Assembly: GCA_019022495.1 (NCBI GenBank)
Contig: JAFEKR010000023.1
Location: 186,001-250,000 of the forward strand
Length of the DNA: 64,000 nucleotides
Source: Epichloe hybrida
Taxonomy: Eukaryota > Ascomycota > Sordariomycetes > Hypocreales > Clavicipitaceae
Direction of reading: 5' to 3'
Shown here in pieces: positions 1-11,847 of the stretch. A program made the position numbers and the translations under genes. Positions within the stretch are counted from its first letter, which is position 1; each line of letters begins with the position of its first letter. The notes under the pieces are model-generated. The model saw nothing but the letters and a program-made list of their open reading frames with translations. It had not been told where the DNA came from and did not search any database.

Positions 1-1090
1 CTTTCTCTTTTAAATTATTTAGCTTTCGCTTATTCTTTAATATTACCTCCTAGAATCGCTAGGCAAGTTATATAACATCTTCTTATGTTAGACTAGTAAT
101 GTCTATGTGTAAGTTAATATAATCTTATAAGTTAGGAAGTAATTTTGTAAAGAATGTAAGAGCATAGGTCTTTTCTAGAGCTTATTCTAGGTGTTTCTCT
201 AGCGAATCTAAGTAAATACTAAACTTAATAGGACTCTAGCCCTTCTTTTACTTTACGTTTTCTAGCTGCGTGGCTATTTGTATATTGTGACTTGCGGAGT
301 CTTTAAGCAACGTAAGGGTCTAGTCTTGGAACTTGTCCTAGTTATCCTTAGGATAATCCTAGCTATTAGCTAGTTGTTCTTCAATGTATTAGTCCTATCT
401 AGCCTGATAGTTTGTATGTATGTAGTTAAGTGTAAAGAGGATCTTTTGGTTATCCTAGTAATACTTTTTCTTTGCCCCCTTAAAGGTATAGTTAAGGTTA
501 TTAAGCTATATCTTATGCTTCTATAGGTTTATAAGGTATTAGAGTTCTATAATGTTTTAGACCTTAACTTCTTAGCTACTAAGGCTTAAGGATAAACTAT
601 CCTTTTAGCCCCTTTTTACTAGTCCTCTATAAGATTATATTAAGTTAGTAAGCTTTTTTTCTTAATCTTATAATTCCTTAAGTTACTTAAGCTAGGTAAT
701 TCACTCCCTAACCACTGCCTCTTCTACCTCTATAGTAAAGGGTATAGCTTTAGATAAGGTTATAAAATATAGCATATCCCTAGCTATAGTGTTACTATTA
801 TCTAGCTAATCCTAAGTAATATATAGTATAGTTCTAGTGGATTAGGTTGTTCTCCCCCTTATATTACTCTTAGGTAGCTAGTAGGAGAAGCTTTAGAATT
901 ATAAGAATAAAGGGATAGCTAGGCAAGAGGTATAGGGGCGCTTGTATATTAACTAAAGCTTGCTAGGTCTAAGTGTGTTATGCGTGTGAGTCACTGACTT
1001 ATAGCTAGTGGCTTGCTAGTGTTACGTGGACCTAGCCCTACAGCGTGGTGCGCTAGCGGGGTGCACCCGTGTTGTGAGTGGGGCCTCACA
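1..1090 (-). mobile_element. Inverted, truncated Gypsy-type LTR retrotransposon fragment (LTR plus gag-side region)
   Basis: Read on the minus strand, this stretch matches the Gypsy copy that starts at 11848. Its end at 1090 is the reverse complement of the terminus TGTGAGGCCCCACTCA seen at 11848, and the rest aligns with that copy down to about 12960. It therefore holds the LTR and the region before the reverse transcriptase, cut by the window edge. All reading frames are full of stops, as expected after RIP. The assignment rests on homology to the 11848 copy, whose reverse transcriptase is recognisable. Confidence 0.75.
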
Positions 1091-1134
1091 CTAGGGTTAT
1101 ATATAATATTATAACTTTATAATAATACTATTAT

Positions 1135-1801
1135 TGTTAATTCCTTCGGATCTTCATTGGTTCAATCGTGGCCAAAGACTAGACCGAATTATGGGTCTGG
1201 CATAATGTATGCGATGCGATTGGCTGCATTAATTCGCCACCCTCTCTTTTACCCTATATACAGGTTTTGCTTACTTTCCTAGTATCTAGACTTTCCCTCT
1301 TTTCTTTCTCTTTCCTTCCTAGCTAATTTAATTAACTATTATTAACTTTAATTATATAGGATTACCCTTTTACTTACGCAAGACCTTAGTGTAACTAACA
1401 CTAATTAGTAGTTAACTTTATAACTATAGATAAGCTAGGTATTATAAGAAGAGATATTTTTATAAACGCTACTACTACTACCCCTTGTTATACTATAACG
1501 ATTATTATAGTAAAGAGGCATAACTACATAAGTATGCTAAAGGAAAAGACTAGAATCCTAGTTATAGGCTTGTTAGGCTTCTAAGGAATTAATTTATTAA
1601 CCCTTAGGCTAAGGGATATAACTTTATTATATTTATCTAGGATATTACTATTAATTATTGATTTTATTATCTATTATAAGAAAACTAACTAACTAACCGA
1701 ATCTATTGCCACGAGGCATTTATTTTAAACCTAATGTTAAATAACCTTAGCTAAGCTAGCTAATATACCTATAAATTCCCTTTAATATATTACCTTCTAA
1801 T
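1135..1801 (+). mobile_element. Copia family 1, copy C, left part (5' LTR and leader)
   Basis: The LTR-like block 1135-1400 starts TGTTAATTCCTTCGG and ends near GTGTAACTAACA. It is homologous to the LTRs of copies A and B. The following leader matches the same part of copies A (15787 on) and B (3455 on). The copy stops at 1801, where a CAGAGC-ended insertion begins, and resumes at 10427. It is heavily AT-biased with no intact frame. Confidence 0.75.
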
Positions 1802-1811
1802 CAGAGCTTTG

Positions 1812-1960
1812 TACTACACTACACTACATCTTGTAGTATTTGTAGTGTAGTGTAGTATACTACACTACACTACATACTACACTACACTACATACTACACT
1901 ACAATGAAATTTTTCTACTACATGTAGTATTTGTAGTATTTTGTAGTATTTGTAGTATTT
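1812..1960. repeat. Subterminal CACTA/TAGTG motif run of H1, left end
   Basis: Short units of the type CTACACTACA and TGTAGTATTTG are repeated in both orientations and can fold on themselves. The same composition appears at the other H-type ends (10287-10416, 11234-11410, 15147-15222, 30785-30960). Subterminal motif clusters in hAT elements are usually transposase-binding sites; that role here is inference. Confidence 0.7.
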
Positions 1961-1980
1961 TGAATTTTTTAATAATATAA

Positions 1981-2200
1981 TAGCTTATACTAGCTTATAC
2001 TAGCGTATAATAGCTTATAATAGCTTATAATAGCTTATAATAGCTTATAATAGCTTATAATAGCTTATACTAGCTTATAATAGCTTATACTAGCTTATAA
2101 TAGCTTATACTAGCTTATAATAGCTTATACTAGCTTAGAATAGCTTAGAATAGCTTAAAATAGCTTAAAATAGCTTAAAATTACTTAGAATAAGTAAGAA
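1981..2200 (+). repeat. 10-bp satellite array, unit TAGCTTATAA (about 20 copies)
   Basis: The unit is repeated head to tail with single-base variants such as TAGCTTATAC and TAGCTTAGAA. It lies just inside the left end of H1. The same satellite occurs at 11440-11815 and, reversed, at 29833-30755. Confidence 0.9.
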
Positions 2201-3196
2201 TAGCTTTTATTACTTTATAATATTATAAGTGTTAAAGTTTAATTAAGTTTAAATAATAAATAAATAACTTAAATAAAAACATTAGTAAGTATTAGTAAAT
2301 TACTATAGAAAAAGCTTTACTTTTTAGTTATTTAGTATTTTAAGGTTTATAAAAATATTAGTAAAATAAAATACTTTTCTTTCTTATGTTTTTTTAAAAT
2401 AATATTTAAAATAATAATAGTAAAAATATATTATTTACCTTAGTTAGCTTTCTATATAGCTAGTACTAGTACTTTAGCTATAATAGTAATAATAATAATA
2501 ATAAACTTTAATATCTCTTTTTTCTTTAACTAGATTATAAAAAAAGTATAAAAGCTAGTAATAAATAAAAGATATATCTAACAAGACCCACTTTAGACCC
2601 ACTTTTATTAATATTTTCTTTTATAGAACTAGATTATAAAAACTAGAAAAGCTATAACTAAGTAACAAGTATAATTAAATAGACCCACTTTGGACCCACT
2701 TTTATAAATCCCTTCTTTTCTAAGACTATATTATAAAAAACTATAAAAGTTATAAAATTAAGTAAGAGGTATAATTAAATAGACCCACTTTAGACCCACT
2801 TTAAACTTACTTTAGACTTACTTTTAAAAAAAACTATTTAACTAAGAAAGTAAGCTAAGAATAGTATTAATAATTAAACCTAGTTTTAAAGCTTATTTCT
2901 TTATATATTAAATAATTAACAAAAATTAATTTATTTTATATTTTAATATCCTAAAAAATATTATAGCTTTATTATTATAGCTTTTTTGCAGTTTTTTAAT
3001 TTTCTTTTACCTTAAAAACCTAAAAACTTAATATAATTAGTTTTAATTTAAAGAAAATAGTTATATTACTAAAGAACCTCTTACTAAATATAATAAAATA
3101 TTATCTTTATAATAAAAGTCTTATTAATCTAAATATATTATTATTATATTTAATATCTTATTTTTATAGAATAATAAATAATTTCTTTAGGGTAAA

Positions 3197-3454
3197 TGTT
3201 GATTCCTTCGGATCTTCATCGGTTTAATCGTGGCCAAAGACCGGACCAATTGTGGGTCCGGCGCGATGCACGCAATATGATTAGCTACATCAATTCGCCA
3301 CCCCCTTTTGTGCCTTATATACGGATTTCGCCCACTTTTCTAGTATCTAGACTTTCCCTCTCTTCTCCCTCTTTCCTAGCTAGCTAACTATCTATTATTA
3401 ACTTCAAATTTATACAGGATTTATTACCTACGCAGGACCTTAGTGAATCTAATA
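3197..3454 (+). repeat. 5' LTR of Copia copy B
   Basis: A 258-bp block, near-identical in layout to 9724-9981, beginning TGTTGATTCC and ending in a mutated form of CCAACA. Differences from the 3' LTR are mostly C/T and G/A transitions. Confidence 0.9.
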
Positions 3455-6400
3455 CTAATTAGTGGTTAACTTTATAACCATAGATAAGCTAGGTATTACA
3501 AGAAGAGATATTTCTACAAACACCACTACCACTACCCCTTATTATGCTATAACAGTTATTGTAGTAGAGAGGTATAACTATATAAGTATGCTAAAGAAAG
3601 AGACTAGAATCCTAGTTATAGGCTTGTTAGGCTTCTAAGGAATTGATTTATTAACCCTTAGGCTTAGGGATATAACTTCGTTATATCTATCTAGGATATT
3701 ATTATTAATTATTGATTTTATTGTCTATTACGAGAAAACTAACTAACTAACTGAATCTATCGCCGCGAGGCATTTATTTTAAACCTAACATTAAATAACC
3801 TTAGCTAAGCTAGCTAACACATCTATAACTTCTCTATAAATATTCCCTTTATCTAACAGACCTTTAATCTGTTTGTATAAGTATCTATAGCTTATTTTTT
3901 GCCCCCTTTATTATTAGTGCTATTTGCCCTATGCTTATTAGCAAGAGAGAGAGATTATCTCCTTCCCTCCTTTTTATAAAAAACAGGAAGTGGTAATTCC
4001 TATTATTCCCTTATTACTTTTCCTGTTATTTTCTAGTTACTTTTAGAACTTCTATTACTTTCTTTGTCTCTAGTAATTTATTCTTGTTGCTTTATTCTTA
4101 TCGCTTCTTTTACTACTTTCGCTGCTTTTTCTTCCGTTTTCCTATTTTCGTAATCTTCTGATTTTATTAGAGCGATAACGCTCCTAAAATACAAAAGAAA
4201 AACCTTATAATAGCGATAGGTAAACACAGGAGCTTAATTAGTAGCAAAAACAATAAATTAGTAACGTTCCTTTTATAGTTAAAAATAGTAGAGGAATCTA
4301 GACCTTCTATAAGAGGAAGGGCTGCTAGTAATAGTAAGGCTCTAATTATTACCCCTAAGAGACCTTAAAGGTATGAATTACCCCTATACCTTTAATAGCT
4401 TACTTACAAATTCTCATATAACTAGAAAGAATCTATTAAGCTAGATCCAGAGACTACTACGTAGCTTAAGCTTAATAACTAGATCGCAAGATTTATTAAC
4501 CTTAGTGAACATTAAGGATAGAGAGATAATAACCTATAGGAATTATTCTAAGAAGACTTTAAAGGCTAGTCTAAAGACACCTTTAAAAGGGCATCTAAGG
4601 ATGTCGTTAGAGAATTACGTAATTCTTTACGAGATTATAGTATTCTTATTAGGCAAGGCCTAGGATATTTAACCCTAGTATTGCTTAAGGAAGTGCTTTA
4701 TTAAACCTTAATGCCCCTTTAGTTATAGGAAAGATTACAAGAACAACCACAATCTTCCAAACCCCTAGAGCCTTAATATTAATAGCCCCAATAACCTACC
4801 CTAGAAATCAATCTTCCCTAACCCTAGAGATTACTCAAACCCTCATAAGAACCCCTATGGTAATCCCTATTATATTAACAACTCTATCCGGATAATTATT
4901 ATTAAGAATAACTAGTAAACTATTATTTATAATAAATTATGCCTTTATAGCAATTCCCCTCTAAAGATTAGATTATAAAGAAGATCTCAGAGCTTATAAA
5001 GATATATAAGGATAGCAACCACTATAGTAAAAAGCTATATAACTTCTTAATACTAAAGATTATACTCTTTAAAAATAAGTGTAATAGAATTAACCTTCCT
5101 TAAACACATTATTAGAAGGCTTTCCCTATTATGTTAATAAGTAATACTAAGTAATACTACCTTAATTACCTCTTTAGGAATAACTATTCCTATAAAGAGA
5201 TAATTACTTATATCCGTTAACGCTTTAAGATAGAAAGTAACTAGTAATTCTATTACTATAAATAGAGTAGTATAACGCTAAAGAGCATAATTAAGAGGAA
5301 CCCTAATAAAAGCAAGCTTAAGTGCCTTAAGATTATATTATTAACCCTTAAGAAAATCCATAGAGGCCTGTACCTTACTAAGATAGTAGATACTAAACTT
5401 TATAAGCAAGCCTTAAACACTATAGCTAGTGTGCCTAAATATTAGATAGTGGAATACATATACTCCATAAGCTTTAAGAGTCTTACTAGAGACCTCTATA
5501 AGGTAATTACTATTGTGAAATTAAATAAGAAGTCCTCCTAATACCTTTAGTACTAATAAGGAGACCCTCTAGAGGCTATATTTACTAATTATTAGTATAG
5601 ATAGCGATTATCCCCCTGTAGTAGAGGAAGCTATTATAAGCAAAGCCCTAGGCTAAGCACTAAGCGCTACTTTATATACGGTAAGAGTAGCTACTAGTCT
5701 TCTAATTACTTTACTAAAGAACATTAAAAGGAAAAGGACTGCTAGTAGGCTAGTAAAACATATTATACACCCCCTTTAGAGAAGAGATTCTAGGCATTCC
5801 TTACCTCCTATAAAGGGCAGGATAATAACAAGCCTAATAAAGGCTTAGGTTAGAATTAGGAATTATATCTTTTAGCTTGCACAAAAGCTAAAGATAATAA
5901 TAATAATATGGAGGAGCTACTATTAATAGCATACCTAAGCATTATATAATTCTTCTGCTCTAGATTATAGACTAACTATAACACCGCTAATATTAATATT
6001 CTTATAACCCTAAATAATTAAGCCTTCTAACACATATTCCTTAGGCAGGAGCTCTATAAGCCATAAGAGTGTAATAAAGGCTTAATTTACTATATCTCTA
6101 AAGAATACTATTCTAAAGAGGTCTTTAGAGGGATTATGCCTAACACTAGCGCTATAGGAAAGTTAACTATAGGAGAGGTATAAGTAAAGGCTCTGTTAAG
6201 ATTAATACCTTTATTAAAGGTAACCCCCTATAAACCCTAAATTATCACATTTAGCGCCAGATTAGCGGTTACAAGAGGAATCCTTTATATGCCTATGGAA
6301 CTCAGAGAGCTTGAATTCTATGTCCTTAATATAGCTACCCCCTTTCTCTTCTTAATCACTAATATAGATAAGATATAAGTTAAGATTAATAACCTTACTA

Positions 6401-9400
6401 ACGTGCTTATCTAAGGTAATAAGACTATACCCATTATGTAATAATAGGGATATCCTTAGTAGTTACTAGAAGCAAAGGAAATAGTTGCCTTCTACCTTTC
6501 AGAAGGAGATATCTGTTAATTATATTATTAACTTAGTTATCCTTCTGTTTAATAACTCATAAAGATCCTTTACTAAGTAAGTTACAAAGTTAAGCGCTAG
6601 GTAATTAAGGAATTAACTAAAGTTTACTACTATTACTAGATACATAGAAAGGCCCCTAGTTAATTTAAGTTTATAATTAAAGATAACCACGAATTCAACT
6701 ACGAGATCATCATTAATATCGTGCAAATCGATAGCCGACTAGTGCTTTACATTGTTAATTTAGCAACATTATTCTAGGTAGCCTAATTCCTTAATCTAAA
6801 GAAGCAGAAGGCTTAAGACATCTAGGATACAATCCGCAAATATTAGATTAATACTTATCTCAGACCTCCAGATTAGATTATTTACAATACTAGCAATAAC
6901 TTCGCTTCCGCTAAGTTCAGACATTATACTTAATTAATATTAATTAAAACTAGTGAGATGCTAATTAAAGCCTATAATAGTATTAGAAAGGTTAAGAGAT
7001 ACCACAGACCTTTACGCTAAGCCTATAGTATTATTATAGACTTAATTAAAATAAATCTCGCACTAGAGTAACGCCTCTAAATAGCTATTAAGGCTATTAA
7101 TAACTCTATAGGCCTAAATAGTATTATCCTAACCATGCTAGTCTTCAGAGGCTACCTATAGATAATAGATAAGTTACCGCTAAGCATTTCTATTATTTAA
7201 TATACTAAGGCAATTCACAAGGTAACAGATAAAGTCTAACATCTTCTAGCTTTACAGTAGGTCCGTAATGCCCTTAGAGCCTAGAATAGCCCTAACACAG
7301 CGCCTATACATTAGCTGCCCTTATAGGCTAATATATGCATATAAAGAGAGAAAGGTAGCTAGCATAGCCTGTACAAGCTGCTTACTACTAATAAAGAGAC
7401 TTATACTATTAATATACCCTGTGGCCTAGTAAAGTTCCACTCTATAGTAGTAAAGCCCTATTACAAAGACCTATGTATTATAGAGGGACTAGAGTAGTAG
7501 GAGATAAAGCCCCGTGACATGCTAGAGTAGTAGGAGATAAAGCCTAGTAATATAAAGAAAGAAGTAACTACATAACTAACCACTACTAATAAAAGAGATT
7601 CTCTAATAGAAGATAGCGAAAAGTAGTAAACACTAGCTAAGAGAAAGTAAGGGAGACTAAGAAAGGCCCTCATAGTGTAATTTATAAGTGTAGGAGAGTC
7701 TAATAAAGAGGCTTATAAAACCTAAAAGGCCCTAAGGGAAAGCCATTAAGTTAAAGACTTATTACTACGCCCTAAAGGAATAAAAGTAAGGAAAAGAAGA
7801 CCTCATAGCCCTAAGAAGGATATTAGCCTAGTTTAGCTTTATGTACTTATAAATAAAGATTAAGAGAAGGCTTTTATTTAAGAGATTATAACTAGAGGGA
7901 TACTAAGCATAGTATTCCTTATAGCAAAGGAAGAGGCTAATTAGAACCTTGCCCTTTAGCTCCGCTAAGAAGGAAGGATTATAACCCTAGGAAAACCCTT
8001 CGAGTAGTCTAATTAAGCTAAGATTAACGCTCTACAAGCTTGCAATATATTTAAATTTATTAAGTTCAACCTAGCAAAGCACAGAGGTCACAGAATCTTT
8101 AATTCTTGTATAGTTAGAGAGATTAAAGGCAAAGGAACGGATTCGCTATACGAGAAATCTCGTCTTATTATACAAGGCTATAATAACAAAGGAAAGGAAT
8201 TCATCCTAACGCAATCGCTAACAATACAACGAGCAAGCTAACAACTTATCGTAGCTATTGCTCTATTATTAAGAAAAAGAGGCATTTACCTTTGGATTCG
8301 CGATATTACATAAGCTTACACTTAATCGCACATAGTGCTAATAAGGCTAATTATTATGAGATTACCAAAGCAAATTACACATCTCTTTCTAGAAGGGACT
8401 ATAATTAAATTAATTAGACCTCTTTACGGGATTATAGAGGCTGGAACCCACTAGTAGGTAACGTACTTCCGTTACCATAGGGATAACATCAATATAATAA
8501 CTTTAACCTACAATCCCTACTTGTTAATCACAGCCCTAAATAATAAGAATCTCTTTAGTATTATTAGAATATAAACTGATAATATATTAGGCCTAAGTGA
8601 TAATAACTTCTTCTAAAAAGAAGAGAAAGAGCTCTAGAAGGCTAATTTCATAGCTAAAGAAAAGCAATAATTAACTGCTAAGAACCCCCTTATCTTTAAC
8701 AGCTGTATCTTAACCTAGAACACTAATAATTCGCTAATCTTAACCTAGAAAGGTTAGAGTTAGAAGATTAAGGAAGTTAATCCTTAATCCTTAATAGTAA
8801 AGCAAGATTATATAGAGTAATAAGCATAAGGAAGCTACATTATAACTATGTGTTAACTAGAGGCTTTGTATAACCTTTTAATTATAGCTTAATACTAAGA
8901 ACCCTCTAGGGAAGATATTACACGCCTTAATAAATGCCTTAAATAGCAGATTAAGAATTAATAACGCGGACTATGATATATTTCTTTAGTTCTTAAAGAG
9001 GCAAAGCTCTTCATGTTTGTAAATAGATCGCTTACTAACAATAAGGATTTAAGCTTATAAATCAGATACGTAATTGTAATCGGCAACAAGATAATGCAAG
9101 ATGACAATACCTTTATTATAAAAGGTAACATTATTACGTATAGCTTAATAAAGAGCAAGAGAGTTACTTATAGCGCGCTTGCCTCCGAGTTATATAGCAT
9201 GGTTTAAGGCGCAGATATTGCCTACGCGATTTCCACAACTCTACATTAGATCACGAATCGATTAAAGATGCCTCGAATTCCTATGATTCTTTGTACTAAT
9301 TCTTTTTTATTATATAAATGTCTTATGAAGCTAGGAACCATAAAGGAGAAAAGACTAATAATTAATATTATAGCTCTTTATTAATTATACAAAAGGTATA

Positions 9401-9723
9401 AGATCTATGAAGTTAGGTGGATTAATAGTAATGATAATCTAGCAAATACGATAACAAAAGCATTGCTAAATTTATTACTTTCCTCTTTAATTAATTTAAA
9501 CAAATTAATAATTTATGTTAAAGGATAGGTAAAGAGACCTATAATATTAGGAAACGGGAGCTTAGGCAAGGAATAATAGATCAATTTAATTAACCAATGC
9601 CGCGACAGCTAATTAGAGCAGCGGATTCCTATTAAGGGATTCACTTGTGTACACTTTCCTTTAATCTAATTTTTATTGCGTTTTTAAGCTCTTTAGCCAC
9701 AAAGGAAAAAGAGAGATTACTAG

Positions 9724-9981
9724 TGTTAATTCCTTCGGATCTTTATTAGTTTAATCATAGCTAAAGACCGGACTAATTATAGGTCTGGCGTGATGCACGC
9801 GATATGATTAGCTGCATCAATTCGCCACCCCCTTTTGTGCCCCACATACGGATTTCGCTTACTTTTCTAGCATCTAGACTTTCCCTCTCTTCTCCCTCTT
9901 TCCTAGCTAGCTAACTATCTATCATCGACTTCGAATTTATACGGGATTTATTACCTGCGCAGGACCTTGGTGAATCCAACA
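9724..9981 (+). repeat. 3' LTR of Copia copy B
   Basis: A 258-bp block from TGTTAATTCC to GAATCCAACA, immediately followed by the target duplication GTAAA. It is the best-preserved LTR of this family in the window. Confidence 0.9.
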
Positions 9982-10286
9982 GTAAATCTTAGATTAAAAG
10001 ATAAAAAATATACTAAAATTAAATAGTAAATCTAAGAAAAAAGCTATAAAAGTATAAAGACCTTTTAAATTTACTAAAAAACTTAGGCTATATATAAATA
10101 CTAAAATAGTTTATCTTTAGTAACCCTATACCTATTATTAGCTTAATAGTTTAAATAAGCCTAAACTTTAAAAATTTATAACTAAATAACTAAATTATAA
10201 TAAAAAGAAAGGCTAATATTAAGCTAATTAAGAAAAATCTAAGGAATATTATAAGATAATAAAAGTACCCACTTTTCTTTTTACTA

Positions 10287-10416
10287 ATACTACATTTGTA
10301 GTATTTGTAGTGTAGTGTAGTATTTACTACACTACACTACATACTACACTACACTACAAACTACTACACTACATACTACATCGAAAGCCAAAATACTACA
10401 AATACTACACTACATG
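10287..10416. repeat. Subterminal CACTA/TAGTG motif run of H1, right end
   Basis: It contains inverted and direct runs of TACACTACA and TGTAGTGTAG just inside the terminal CAAAGCTCTG. A CCCACTTTT motif lies just before it; the same motif occurs reversed at the non-satellite end of the 15137 element. Confidence 0.7.
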
Positions 10417-10426
10417 CAAAGCTCTG

Positions 10427-11223
10427 TTTCTAATAAACCTTTAATCTCTCCTTATAAGTATTTACTACTTATTTTTTACCCCCTTTACTCTTAGTGCTAT
10501 TTACCCTATGCTTATTAGTAAGAGAGAGAGATTACCTCCTTCCCTCCTTTTTATAAAAAATAGGAAGTAGTAAATCCTATTATTCCCTTATTACTTTTCC
10601 TATTATTTTCTAGTTACTTTTAGAACTTCTATTGCTTTGTTTATCTCTAGTAATTTATTCTTATTACTACTTTTACTACTTCTACTACTTTTTCTTCTGC
10701 TTTTCCTGTTTTTATAATCTTCTAATTTTATTAGAGTAATAACGCTTCTAAAATATAAAAGAAAAACCTTATAATAGTAATAGGCAAACATAGGAGCTTA
10801 ATTAGTAGTAAAAATAATAAATTAGTAACGTTCCTTTTATAGTTAAAGATAGCAAAGGAATCTAGACCTTTTATAAGAGCAAAGGCTACTAGTAATAGTA
10901 AGGCTCTAACTATTACCCCTAAAAGACCCTAAGAGTATAAGTTACTCTTATATCTTTAATAGCTTACTTATAACTTCTCTAGTAATTAGAAAGAATTTGT
11001 TAAGCTAAATCTAGAGATTACTATATAGCTTAAGCTTAATAACTAGATTATAAGATTTATTAACCTTAGTAAGTATTAAGGTTAGATAGATAATAACCTA
11101 TAGGAATTATTCTAAGAAGATTTTAAAGGCTAGTCTAAAGACACCTTTAAAAGGGCTATAAAGGAAGTTATTAGAGAATTACGTAATTCTCTACGAGATT
11201 ATAGCGTTCTTGTTAATCAAGGC
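10427..11223 (+). mobile_element. Copia family 1, copy C, right part (continuation of 1135-1801)
   Basis: The sequence resumes where copy C stopped at 1801 and matches copy B from about 3855 to 4655 (gag side). It ends at another CAGAGC terminus at 11224, so the old Copia copy was hit twice by H-type elements. There is no intact frame; a 62-codon minus-strand frame at 10603-10791 is a shadow that recurs in copy A. Confidence 0.75.
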
Positions 11224-11847
11224 CAGAGCATTGCACTACAATGTGTATTGTAGTGTAGTTTTTGTAGTGTAGTGTAGTTACTACACTACAAACTACACTA
11301 CACTATAAACTACACTAACTATAAGGGGAAAAAAACTACACTACACTACACTATAAATTTATTTTCATAAACTACACTAACTACAAATACTACATTTGTA
11401 GTATTAGTAAAAATATTTATCTTAGCTTATAATATCTTTATAATAGCTTATAATAGCTTATAATAGCTTATAATAGCTTATAATAGCTTATAATAGCTTA
11501 TAATAGCTTATAATAGCTTATAATAGCTTATAATAGCTTATAATATAATAGCTTATAATAGCTTATAATATAGCTTATAATAGCTTATAATAATAGCTTA
11601 TAATAGCTTATAATAGCTTATAATAGCTTATAATAGCTATAATAGCTGAAAATAGCTTATAATAGCTATAATAGCTTATAATAGCTTATAATAGCTTATA
11701 ATAGCTTATAATAGCTTATAATAGCTTATAATAGCTTATAATAGCTTATAATAGCTTATAATAGCTTATAATAGCTTATAATAGCTAATAATAGCTTATA
11801 ATAACTTATGATAACTTATGATAACTTATAAATTAAAATAATAATAT
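11224..11847. mobile_element. hAT-like element H2, left end with satellite
   Basis: It starts CAGAGCATTGCACTACA, then has CACTA/TAGTG motif runs to about 11410 and the 10-bp satellite to about 11815. This end is closely the reverse complement of the end at 30756-30970. The element is interrupted by a Gypsy LTR at 11848, and its other end is not identifiable in the window. Confidence 0.6.
11440..11815 (+). repeat. 10-bp satellite array, unit TAGCTTATAA (about 37 copies)
   Basis: A near-perfect head-to-tail array with a few frame slips and variants (TAGCTATAA, TAGCTAATAA). It lies inside H2 next to its terminal motif run. Confidence 0.92.

Larger units (their letters stand above)
3197..9981 (+). 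mobile_element. Copia family 1, full-length copy B with 5-bp target duplication
   Basis: LTRs at 3197-3454 and 9724-9981 start TGTTRATTCC; the 3' copy ends CCAACA. They are flanked by identical GTAAA (3192-3196 and 9982-9986), so this is one intact insertion. Around 8290-8600 the plus strand still reads as a Ty1/copia reverse transcriptase (RDIT-AYT-SH, then RPLYGI-EAGTH), with the expected tryptophan pair after EAGTH replaced by two TAG codons. Around 9150-9440 the RNase H and C-terminal region follows (KSKRVTYSALASELYSM). No frame is intact. It is less AT-shifted than copy A and so probably the younger insertion. It sits inside H1. Confidence 0.9.
1802..10426. mobile_element. hAT-like non-autonomous element H1 (interrupted by Copia copy B)
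   Basis: The ends are inverted repeats: CAGAGCTTTG at 1802-1811 and CAAAGCTCTG at 10417-10426. The flanks are CTTCTAAT (1794-1801) and TTTCTAAT (10427-10434), an 8-bp duplication differing by one C-to-T change. The uninterrupted site is visible inside Copia copy A near 16183-16192 (CTTCTAAC). Eight-base duplications and CAG-type termini are typical of hAT transposons. Both ends carry dense CACTA/TAGTG motif runs, and the left end has a 10-bp satellite. Without the nested Copia element (3197-9981) and its duplication, about 1.8 kb remains with no coding potential, so it would need a transposase from elsewhere. The hAT class is inferred from structure only. Confidence 0.65.

Noticed and set aside
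1813..1960. CRISPR-like short repeats (CTACACTACA)
   Set aside because: Units are contiguous and variable with no unique spacers, in a eukaryotic genome; they are transposon-end motifs.
3196..3387. 63-codon plus-strand open frame
   Set aside because: It lies within the 5' LTR of Copia copy B; a chance frame in a less-mutated LTR.
8958..9158. 66-codon minus-strand hydrophobic frame, recurring at 21453-21653
   Set aside because: It is antisense to the RNase H region of the Copia copies; the hydrophobic look is a result of AT-rich sequence.
10603..10791. 62-codon minus-strand frame, recurring at 16358-16546
   Set aside because: The recurrence comes from two Copia family 1 copies; it is antisense to the gag side and has low-complexity Lys/Ser composition.
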